A stretch of DNA of 64,000 bases, taken from assembly GCA_013289015.1 (NCBI GenBank), contig JABDAV010000001.1, forward strand, positions 1 to 64,000, read 5' to 3'. Positions within the stretch are counted from its first letter, which is position 1. Every line of letters starts with the position of its first letter. The notes under the pieces were generated by a model. It searched no databases. It was not told the origin of the DNA and worked only from the letters and a program-made list of their open reading frames with translations. This document shows, piece after piece, positions 9,645 to 17,840 of this stretch. This DNA comes from Bacteroidota bacterium. Lineage in GTDB: Bacteria; Bacteroidota; Bacteroidia; Chitinophagales; Chitinophagaceae. Made by a program: the position numbers and the translations under genes.

Positions 9645-11264
9645 ATGAAAAAAACAACTCTGCTGCTATTTCTTTTTTTTCTAACGATTGAATTGCAAGC
9701 ACAAAGCTTTGGATTAAGGCAACGTATTTATGGATCTGCCGGCCAGGCGTATCTCAGGGACATGAAAATAACTGCCGACAGTGATTATATCATGTGCGGT
9801 TATGCTGATGGATCCGGGTATCAAAAAACAAATCCCGGTTATGGCGCTAATGATTACTGGGTTGTAAAAACCGGTCCTTCCGGCCTCGTTAAATGGAATG
9901 TAACATTGGGTGGAACCGGTGAAGATGAAGCTTACTCTATTACGCCGGCGCCTGGTGGAAACGGCTATCTTGTTGCCGGCACATCTACTTCATCCCCGTC
10001 AGGTAATAAAACAACGCCTGCTTACGGCGGAATGGATATCTGGGTGGTAAAGCTTGATAATGCAGGAAATATTGAATGGCAAAAAACATATGGAGGTTAT
10101 GGCGATGATGGCTATTATGTAACAGTTGATACAACGCTTGATGGCGGGTATGTTGTTGGTGCTTCAACCTCCAGCTCTATTGGCGGCACCAAAACAAGCG
10201 CTCTCTATGGCACTTCTAATTTTGATGCATGGCTGCTGAAATTAGATGCCGGTGGTAATGTTATATGGGACAAGGATTATGGTGGTACCGACTATGATTT
10301 CTTTGCCCAGGCAAAACATACCAGGGATAGTGGTTTTATTATCGGAACGAGCTCCAGCTCGGGTATTTCAGGTTGCAAAACAGAAGCAAACCGTGGAACA
10401 AGATCAAACGAAGAAGGCTCTAAACAGGATTACTGGATAATTAAAGTTGATAAGAACGGAAACCAGCTTTGGGATAGAACCCTTGGTACAACAGATCCTG
10501 ATGATAACCTTTTTTCTATAATACAAACTTCAGATGGCGGTTACGTTGCAAATGGCACTGTTGAAACAGGTATTTCCGGCGATAAAACTTCTCCGGAAAT
10601 TGGTTTAAGAGATTACTGGGCCGTGAAAGTAGATGTAAACGGAAACAAAGTTTGGGATAAAACGATTGGTGGAACTGATGTGGAAGACCTTGGATTTTTA
10701 GAGCCTACAGCAGATGGCGGTTTGGTAATTGGCGGCACATCATCGTCTAATATTTCAGGAACTAAAACAGAAAACAGCCGCGGGTATGAAGATTACTGGC
10801 TGGTTAAGCTTGATAAAAATGGTAACCAGCAATGGGATAAAACAATTGGTGGCGACAATTTTGAAGAATGCTGGGCTGTATGTGTTGCCGGCAAAAATCA
10901 ATATATTGTAGGAGGTTGGTCATGGTCTGGCATTTCAGGAGATAAAACTTTGCCGGCAGAAGGTTTCGGCCATTACTGGATAGTTGGCGTTAATTATCGC
11001 CCGGATGGTGTTGTAAACGCTAACGTTATAACAGATAATAAAATAAATAAAATTTCGGTATATCCGAATCCTGCAAATGGTTTTATTAATGTGCAATCAC
11101 CTGTAAAAGCAACAATTATGCTTACCAGCCAAAACGGCCGGGTGATTCTTTCAAAAACTATTTCAGGCACAGGCCAGATAAACACATCCAGTTTGCCTGA
11201 AGGTGTTTATTACATAAAGGATAATTTGCAATCGGAACCTGTTAAGGTAATCATCAGTCATTAA
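9645..11264 (+). CDS. Secreted beta-propeller-like repeat protein with T9SS type A sorting domain
   Basis: Signal peptide; repeated '(W)DKTIGGTxxE...DGGxVIGGTSSSxISGxKTxxxxGxxDYWLVKLDxNGN'; C-terminal 'ISVYPNPANGFINV...LPEGVYYIKD' T9SS signature. Confidence 0.88.
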   Translation: MKKTTLLLFLFFLTIELQAQSFGLRQRIYGSAGQAYLRDMKITADSDYIMCGYADGSGYQKTNPGYGANDYWVVKTGPSGLVKWNVTLGGTGEDEAYSITPAPGGNGYLVAGTSTSSPSGNKTTPAYGGMDIWVVKLDNAGNIEWQKTYGGYGDDGYYVTVDTTLDGGYVVGASTSSSIGGTKTSALYGTSNFDAWLLKLDAGGNVIWDKDYGGTDYDFFAQAKHTRDSGFIIGTSSSSGISGCKTEANRGTRSNEEGSKQDYWIIKVDKNGNQLWDRTLGTTDPDDNLFSIIQTSDGGYVANGTVETGISGDKTSPEIGLRDYWAVKVDVNGNKVWDKTIGGTDVEDLGFLEPTADGGLVIGGTSSSNISGTKTENSRGYEDYWLVKLDKNGNQQWDKTIGGDNFEECWAVCVAGKNQYIVGGWSWSGISGDKTLPAEGFGHYWIVGVNYRPDGVVNANVITDNKINKISVYPNPANGFINVQSPVKATIMLTSQNGRVILSKTISGTGQINTSSLPEGVYYIKDNLQSEPVKVIISH

Positions 11265-11471
11265 TCATAACGGAGTTCGGGTTAAGCCTGAAAGGCTTTA
11301 ATATAAATAGCCTTCGATGTAACCGGAGGATAATATCGTGATTAATCAAGTGAACCCTTGCAGGGTTCAATGTTGTTCATCCATTTTTTACCCCGCAATC
11401 CTTGCAGGGTTATTCAAATTAAATCCTTCCAGGATTACTTTATGCTTAACCCGAACGCACGTTAATCATAA
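11261..11471. mobile_element. MITE/REP-like intergenic element with 13-bp perfect terminal inverted repeats and 10-bp flanking direct repeats
   Basis: gttcgggttaagc (11275-11287) vs gcttaacccgaac (11444-11456); ttaatcataa at 11261-11270 and 11462-11471; internal palindromes aacccttgcagggtt (11353-11367), aatccttgcagggtt (11397-11411), aaatccttccaggatt (11421-11436). Confidence 0.6.
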
Positions 11472-11503
11472 GGTTGTAATCTTTGATCATATAAACATAA
11501 AAC

Positions 11504-11535
11504 AAAAGAGGTTGAACAATTGTCAACCTCTTTTT
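11504..11535. terminator. Bidirectional intrinsic terminator-like hairpin
   Basis: Perfect 12-bp stem aaaagaggttga (11504-11515) / tcaacctctttt (11523-11534), flanked by A-rich and T-rich runs, between convergent genes. Confidence 0.75.
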
Positions 11536-11556
11536 AATTTCTTTATTTGAAAACTT

Positions 11557-12882
11557 TTATCCTTCCCAAATAGTCTCTTTTCCTTCAAGCCAAAGTTTAA
11601 CCGCTTCGGTGGTTACAGATTTCGGTCTTTCTAACGGAAAGCCCAGGACCCTGTCCCAGCAAAGGCTTGCGAGCACGCCCAAAGCACGGCTTACGGCAAA
11701 TAACACGGTATAAAATTCATATTCAACCAGGCCATAGTGTACCAATAAAGCACCGCTGTGTGCATCAACGTTGGGCCAGGGATTTTTTATTTTTCCAAGG
11801 CTTTGTAATATCGATGGTACCGTATCATAAATGTTCCAGACAGTTTGTACCAGCGGATCATCGGCCATATGTTTTTTACTGAATTCCATTTGAGCAGTAA
11901 ACCTCGGATCTGTTTTGCGCAAAACCGCATGGCCATAACCAGGAACCACTTTTCCCTCTTTAAGCGTTTGCCTTACATATTTTGCGATCTGTTCTTTGGT
12001 TGGATTTTTTGTATCCAGTTCTTCCTGCATATCAAATATCCATTTTATCACTTCCTGGTTTGCCAGTCCATGTAATGGTCCGGCGAGACCCATCATTCCC
12101 GCAGCATAAGATAAATACGGATCACTTAAGGCGGAGCCAACAAGATGTGTAGTATGTGCAGAAACATTACCGCCCTCATGGTCTGAATGTATAACCATAT
12201 AGAGCCGCATCAATTCTTTAAAACCATCGTCTTCAAAACCTAACATATGAGCAAGATTGCCGGCCCAGTCGAGCAAACCATTCGGATTGATGTGCTGGTT
12301 GTTTTTATATTTTCTGCGATACACATAAGCAGCAATGCGGGGCAGACGGGCGATCAGATCCATTGTGTCATCAAATACCGCTGACCAATGATCTTTTTTA
12401 TTCATGCCTTCTGCATATTGCTTTGCAAAATTGCTTTCTGTCTGCAGCGCAATAATGCCCGTGGTAAACATCGTCATCGGGTGGGCCGACAAAGGCAAGG
12501 CATCAATGGTTGCAAAAACATGATTGGGCACATGGCTGCGGCGTTGCCAGTTGGATGTTATATAATTTACTTCTTCTTCATTGGGTATATCACCAATAAG
12601 CAGCAAATGAAACAGGCCTTCGGGTAAGGGTTCAGTGCCTCCATTGGCTTTGGGAAGTTTTTCTCTCAGGTCGGGTATGGTATAACCGCGAAAGCGAATG
12701 CCTTCCTGGGCATCCAGTAAACTTGTTTCGGTTACCAGGCCTGTAATGCCTCTCATTCCCTGGTATATCTGCGAAAGCTTAACTTCTCCTATAGTTGTGT
12801 TGCCGTGCTTGCTCAATATATATTTTATTTCCGTGTTCTGCGCATCGGCTCTCTCCTTAAACGTTTCCTTTAATATTGCCAT
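11557..12882 (-). CDS. gltA: Citrate synthase
   Basis: 'GLVTETSLLDAQEGIRFRGYTIPDL', 'DHEGGNVSAHTTHLVGSALSDPYLSYAAGMMGLAGPLHGLANQEV', 'PGYGHAVLRKTDPR'. Confidence 0.95.
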   Translation of the reverse strand: MAILKETFKERADAQNTEIKYILSKHGNTTIGEVKLSQIYQGMRGITGLVTETSLLDAQEGIRFRGYTIPDLREKLPKANGGTEPLPEGLFHLLLIGDIPNEEEVNYITSNWQRRSHVPNHVFATIDALPLSAHPMTMFTTGIIALQTESNFAKQYAEGMNKKDHWSAVFDDTMDLIARLPRIAAYVYRRKYKNNQHINPNGLLDWAGNLAHMLGFEDDGFKELMRLYMVIHSDHEGGNVSAHTTHLVGSALSDPYLSYAAGMMGLAGPLHGLANQEVIKWIFDMQEELDTKNPTKEQIAKYVRQTLKEGKVVPGYGHAVLRKTDPRFTAQMEFSKKHMADDPLVQTVWNIYDTVPSILQSLGKIKNPWPNVDAHSGALLVHYGLVEYEFYTVLFAVSRALGVLASLCWDRVLGFPLERPKSVTTEAVKLWLEGKETIWEG

Positions 12883-13078
12883 AAATCGATTAATTTATAC
12901 AGCTGAAAATTATTGCAATCATTGAGCGACAAGCTTCACTGATCATGACTGCATTTATCAACTACACTTGCAAAATGACAGAACACTTAACGCTAAAAAT
13001 GCAGGCGGCTAAAGATACCAACTTCGCGCTTTATAAAACTTATTTCAATTAATTTAAGATGAAATTTATTCTTTGTTA

Positions 13079-14173
13079 TTACTTAGGTGTTTTGCGGTAA
13101 AAGTAAATAGCCACAAACGAGAAGACGATGTTCGGAGTCCATGCTGCGATCAGCGGAGGAAAATTTCCTTTCACCGAAAACATGGTTGAAAACCTGTCCA
13201 TCAAAATAAAAACGGCGCCGGCAACAAACCCAATGGCAATATGAGCGCCGCTTCCGCCTCTTACTTTTCTGCTGGCAATAACTGCACCCATCAGCGTAAG
13301 CAATAGCACAGATACAGGTGTGGCAAAACGCCGGTATTCTTCTTCCTGCAATGTATTCAGCCCTTCTGTGCCACGCAGTTCCTGGTCTGCAATAAACTCC
13401 TGCAATTGAGGCGTGCTTAGTTTGTCTTTTGCATACGCATCCCTGTTCAGATCAGATGGCTTAAAATTAAAGTTGAGCAATAAAGATGGTTTTGCGTTCA
13501 CACTTTCCTGCAAGCCATTAATATTGCGTTCAACCACGTTTTGCAGTTTCCATTTTTTAGCTGAAGTATCCCATGATACTGTTTGCGCACGCATATTATA
13601 CACAAGCTGGTTATCTTTTACGCGCTGCATAAAAAAAGGCCCGCCCAGTTTAGAGGTTGTATCATAATTGCGTATGCCCGCATAAGTGAATGAATCGATG
13701 CGAAAATAAATGCTGTGCTGATTATTGGCAACCAACGGATCGTAACTGGAATTTACGTTTACATATTTAGCCTGGAAGCCGGTATATTTTACATTGGCAA
13801 CAGGTATTACAAACGCGAGTGAATACATCAGCAGCAATGAAAGAAGACTTCCGCCGATTATATATGGCAAAAGAAACCTGTTATATGATGTGCCACTGGC
13901 AAGAATAGCAATGATCTCGCTGCGGCCTGCCATTTTAGAGGTGAAGAAAATAACAGCAAGGAATACGAATAAAGGAAACAACAGCGCATCAATGAACGGG
14001 ATAAATCCAAGATAGTATTGGGTGAATACCTGACCCGCGCTTAAACCGGATTTCGCAAAGTCATCTGTTTTCTCGCTGATGTCTATCACAACGGCGATGA
14101 CGGTAAACAGGAATATGCAAAAGAAAAAAGTAACGAGAAATTTTTTAAGTATATACCAGTCGATTTTTTTCAA
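13079..14173 (-). CDS. LptF/LptG family permease (YjgP/YjgQ)
   Basis: 'MKKIDWYILKKFLVTFFFCIFLFTVIAVVIDISEKTDDF', multiple TMs, 'TSYNRFLLPYIIGG', 'EYRRFATPVSVLLLTLMGAVIASRKVRGG'. Confidence 0.9.
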   Translation of the reverse strand: MKKIDWYILKKFLVTFFFCIFLFTVIAVVIDISEKTDDFAKSGLSAGQVFTQYYLGFIPFIDALLFPLFVFLAVIFFTSKMAGRSEIIAILASGTSYNRFLLPYIIGGSLLSLLLMYSLAFVIPVANVKYTGFQAKYVNVNSSYDPLVANNQHSIYFRIDSFTYAGIRNYDTTSKLGGPFFMQRVKDNQLVYNMRAQTVSWDTSAKKWKLQNVVERNINGLQESVNAKPSLLLNFNFKPSDLNRDAYAKDKLSTPQLQEFIADQELRGTEGLNTLQEEEYRRFATPVSVLLLTLMGAVIASRKVRGGSGAHIAIGFVAGAVFILMDRFSTMFSVKGNFPPLIAAWTPNIVFSFVAIYFYRKTPK

Positions 14174-14598
14174 AACAGTTTATTTATACTGAAAGCGACA
14201 AAAGTAAATATAAGTTGATGTTGATTAGTTAACAACTTGGTAAGGTAAAGTTGAGTTGGTAAAAGCGATAAATAAGACAGGCTGTGCATTAGGCTCATTT
14301 GTTCGGTCGTTGTTCGCTTCATAGGACCGAAGAAATGGCGTAGAAACGGCGGTTATATTCGGAGAAAATATATAGGATGCTTTACAATTTTACAGATATA
14401 GATAGTGTTGAAAACCGGGAAATTATTTATTCAGCAGTCTGCAATGCAGGGTTTCATGCTACGCAGATTGACTATGCAACGAAGACCCTGTTACAACAAA
14501 GAACATTATGAAAGAATAATATTTAATGTATCTTACTGCGCAATCATACTAACTGATTTATAAAAACTTTTCATTCATCTTTTCAAAAAAAATTAATC

Positions 14599-15132
14599 AT
14601 GAAAAAATTGACTTTATTTTTTCTGTGTGGGATCGTGTTTGCCTGTAATAACGAAAGCACAACTTCAACAAACACAACCAGCGATTCTGCAAGTGCAGAC
14701 ACTTCAACTGCGGCAATGAATTATCCATACACTATTGATCATCCTGATTATTGGCAAATAGGAAGCAGCGCCAATACTATGACTATTTTAAGTGCACTAA
14801 AAGCCTGGGAGCAAGGCAATATGAACGAGACAGTAAAATATTTTGCAGATTCAGTATTGATTGAATTTGACGGGCCGGCCGCAAAAATATCCAACGACAG
14901 TCTGAAGGCAATGTTTAATGCCGGAAAAAGCAGTATGAAAAGTGTGAAAATAGATATGAAGGATTGGGAATCTGTTATTTCAAAAGATAAAAAAGAAGAA
15001 TGGGTAACCATTTGGTATACGCAGCATGAAGAAACAAATGATGGGAAAGTTGATTCAGCTGCCATTATTAACGACGCCGAGTTGAAAGACGGAAAAATCA
15101 TGCGGCTGGCTGAATACAGGCGCAAGTTGTAA
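14599..15132 (+). CDS. Predicted lipoprotein, NTF2/SnoaL-like
   Basis: Signal with lipobox 'FFLCGIVFAC'; 'ALKAWEQGNMNETVKYFADSVLIEFDGP' resembles NTF2-like folds. Confidence 0.6.
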   Translation: MKKLTLFFLCGIVFACNNESTTSTNTTSDSASADTSTAAMNYPYTIDHPDYWQIGSSANTMTILSALKAWEQGNMNETVKYFADSVLIEFDGPAAKISNDSLKAMFNAGKSSMKSVKIDMKDWESVISKDKKEEWVTIWYTQHEETNDGKVDSAAIINDAELKDGKIMRLAEYRRKL

Positions 15133-15155
15133 AAATAAACAGGTATTTCTTTAGC

Positions 15156-15197
15156 AGGGTTGTGGTTAATTGCTTTGGGCAAGCAACGGCGACCCTG
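15156..15197. other. Compound stem-loop, possible terminator downstream of the lipoprotein gene
   Basis: cagggt (15155-15160)/accctg (15192-15197) enclosing ttgctt (15170-15175)/aagcaa (15181-15186), followed by tggtatttttaattt. Confidence 0.4.
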
Positions 15198-15407
15198 TGG
15201 TATTTTTAATTTATACTGAAGGGAAATAAAATATTTGTTTTGGTGTAAGTAATAAAGTGTGCACAAAGGGCGGTAAACGTACCGGAACTCATGTTTGGTA
15301 AGGCTTGGGATAAAAAGGATGGAAAAGGCAGTTGGCAAGTATAGGGCTGAATTTGCATTTAAGCTATTTTCAGCGCCTCGCTGCCTTCAGGGTGGGCTTA
15401 GGATGGG

Positions 15408-15500
15408 AGAAGGAACAAGAAACAAGGATCAGGAAACAGGAAACAGGAAACAAGGAGCAAGAAACAACAAGGAACAAGATGTAAGGACAAAGAATGAATG
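15408..15500. repeat. Purine-rich low-complexity degenerate repeat (ggaaacaagg/aacaggaa units)
   Basis: 'ggaacaagaaacaaggatcaggaaacaggaaacaggaaacaaggagcaagaaacaacaaggaacaag'. Confidence 0.7.
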
Positions 15501-15587
15501 GGGAAAAGTTTTTTGGATTGATTTCAATGGGCGAAAAACCGGCGGAAGACCGACTACTAAATATTTTAGTTAATTTAGTTGTAGTGA

Positions 15588-15803
15588 ATGATCAATTATA
15601 TTAATAGACTTGTTATGAATACTACGACTGAAACAATTGTAAGGGCTTATACGGTAAAAGAACTTGCCGGACTGTATGGCATCAGTGAAAAAACATTTAA
15701 GAGCTGGCTGCAACCACATGCTGATGTTATTGGTAAAAAGAAGGGCCGGTATTTTAATACGCTGCAGGTGCGTATTATTTTTTCAAAACCCGGGGAGCCA
15801 TGA
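15588..15803 (+). CDS. Small helix-turn-helix-like DNA-binding protein
   Basis: 71 aa (effective start probably 15615, MNTTTE...): 'AYTVKELAGLYGISEKTFKSWLQPHADVIGKKKGRYFNTLQVRIIFSKPG'; MerR-like HTH. Confidence 0.55.
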   Translation: MINYINRLVMNTTTETIVRAYTVKELAGLYGISEKTFKSWLQPHADVIGKKKGRYFNTLQVRIIFSKPGEP

Positions 15804-16011
15804 GCTAATATGCCGTTTTATGCCTTTAATCTTCCTGCCTGCATCAAATCCTTCATCCTGGCTGCTTACCAACGAGGCTTTATTGATTGTGCATCTATAA
15901 TCTCAATAAGCCAGTTAGAAGATGCGAAGTGTTCGGGTGTCTCGGCGAAGTTTGTAACTTTTTTCAGCCTTCATCAATACAATAAAAGAAGTTTAAAACT
16001 CCAGAATAAAA

Positions 16012-16036
16012 CAAGCGAAGTTGCAAACTTCGCTTG
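16012..16036. other. Perfect 11-bp stem, 3-nt loop hairpin
   Basis: caagcgaagtt-gca-aacttcgcttg. Confidence 0.7.
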
Positions 16037-16122
16037 GTATGAGATTTTCACTTTCATGGAAATGACGACAGCCAGGGTTATTAATTCCTGGCAGATTCAT
16101 GTGTTAAGTCTCTGACTTATTA

Positions 16123-17799
16123 TCACACACCAATCTTCTCATTTACGATGCTCAATATTTCTGCTTCCAACGCAATGGTTTTGTTTTCTATTTCTTTTCC
16201 TCTTGCAATAATATCGTCAACAAAATTTTTATCATCATAGCCCGATGCATTGATGCGCACATTCATAAATGCGCCCATAACCGCACCGCGTGCACACAAA
16301 GCGCCAACACCTGCATCTGAAACAGAATTAGGGTTTCCTGTTTCAGCCATTGCTTTAATAACGCTCATACTATCATGCGCTAACTGCATTACTTTAAACG
16401 GAACTTCAATTGCAAATTTTGTGGCTTCCTGTATGGCTTGCTTACGAACTTTTTTTTCTTCTTCATTTGACTTTGACAAATTCATTGCAGCCATAATCCG
16501 GTTAAACGCTTTTGTATCTGCATCTACCAGTTTCAATAATTCATTTTTATACTGCTGGCCTTTATCAGCCCAATCGCTGAATGCTGCCCAGCGTTCATCC
16601 CAACCTTTTTTATGCGATGAAAGGTTCGCAACCATTGTTGCCAGAGAAATTCCCAACGCACCAACATAAGCTGAAATAGAACCACCACCCGGAGCAGGAC
16701 TTTCACTCGCTGTTTCATCTGCAAAATCAATAAGTGTTGTACTGATGAGTTTACTGTCTGATTTATCTTTCAACAAATATTCAATAATTCGTTCTTCCGG
16801 TTTGAACGGCGAAAGTTCATCCAATCCCATTGACTTAATTGCAATGCGCACCAGTTCTTTTTCCGAAACACCTGTTGAACGTTTTTGTTTCTCTAAAAAA
16901 TATTTTCCCGCATCGATCATTGATTGCAGCGGAACCAAACCAACCAGTTCACTTCCTGTAACACGAATGCCACGCGCATCTGCTTTCTTGCACACTTCAT
17001 CAAACGCAATGTGCAGGGGTGTTGCACCAATATTGGTTAAGTTCATTGAAATTTGTGCAATGCCATATTCTTCAATAAACCAACCAATGGCTTTTACGCT
17101 TTTTAAACTTCCGGGAATATTTATTGGCTTTCCATCCTCATCCAAAACAGGTTTGCCATTTTCTGTTTTTGTCCTGCCTGCTTCACGCACATCAAATGCA
17201 ATAGCATTGGCTCGCCGAGCTGAAGTCGTATTAAGATTTACATTATAAGCAATTAAAAAATCTCTTGCACCTATAACTGTTGCGCCGCGTTTTGCATCAA
17301 ATTCCTGCGGACCAAAATCAGGTTTCCATTCAGGCAATTTTATCTTCTTGAAAAATCCTTCATATTCCCCTGCACGGATGATAGATAAATTGCTGCGCAA
17401 TTTATTTTTTTGTGCATACTCATATAAATAAACAGGTATCTGCAACTCTTCTCCAACAAGCTTTGCCAGTTGCTGTGCATATGTTGCTGTTTCTTCCATT
17501 GTAATATTTGCAACAGGAATCAGAGGACAAACATCGGTTGCACCCATGCGCGGATGTTCGCCTTTGTGTTTGCTCATATCAATTACTTCGCCTGCTTTTT
17601 TAATGGCTTTAAAAGCGGCCTGTACAATAGCTTTTGGCTCACCAACAAAAGTTACTACTGTTCTGTTCGTGGCTTTGCCGGGATCAACATTCAGCAAACG
17701 CACACCTTCAACGCTTTCAATTTCATCTGTAATTTGTTTGATGATATGTAGGTCTTTTCCTTCACTGAAATTGGGAACACATTCAATAATCTGTTGCAT
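16123..17799 (-). CDS. ftcD: Glutamate formimidoyltransferase / formimidoyltetrahydrofolate cyclodeaminase (bifunctional)
   Basis: 'IIECVPNFSEGKDLHIIKQI', 'HPRMGATDVCPLIPV', C-terminal cyclodeaminase 'SPAPGGGSISAYVGALG'. Confidence 0.93.
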   Translation of the reverse strand: MQQIIECVPNFSEGKDLHIIKQITDEIESVEGVRLLNVDPGKATNRTVVTFVGEPKAIVQAAFKAIKKAGEVIDMSKHKGEHPRMGATDVCPLIPVANITMEETATYAQQLAKLVGEELQIPVYLYEYAQKNKLRSNLSIIRAGEYEGFFKKIKLPEWKPDFGPQEFDAKRGATVIGARDFLIAYNVNLNTTSARRANAIAFDVREAGRTKTENGKPVLDEDGKPINIPGSLKSVKAIGWFIEEYGIAQISMNLTNIGATPLHIAFDEVCKKADARGIRVTGSELVGLVPLQSMIDAGKYFLEKQKRSTGVSEKELVRIAIKSMGLDELSPFKPEERIIEYLLKDKSDSKLISTTLIDFADETASESPAPGGGSISAYVGALGISLATMVANLSSHKKGWDERWAAFSDWADKGQQYKNELLKLVDADTKAFNRIMAAMNLSKSNEEEKKVRKQAIQEATKFAIEVPFKVMQLAHDSMSVIKAMAETGNPNSVSDAGVGALCARGAVMGAFMNVRINASGYDDKNFVDDIIARGKEIENKTIALEAEILSIVNEKIGV

Positions 17800-17840
17800 G
17801 AATTTGTTTTAAAAAGCTAAGGTATTGTTTGTGCAAATAA

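Noticed and set aside
14748-15338. 196-aa minus-strand ORF over the lipoprotein gene
   Set aside because: The opposite-strand ORF has a convincing signal/lipobox and folded-domain-like sequence; this one has none
15408-15500. Possible CRISPR-like array from repeated ggaaacaag units
   Set aside because: Units are short, degenerate and contiguous with no regular spacers; low-complexity repeat instead
16745-17248. 167-aa + strand ORF antisense to ftcD
   Set aside because: Shadow ORF of a conserved coding region; no domain features
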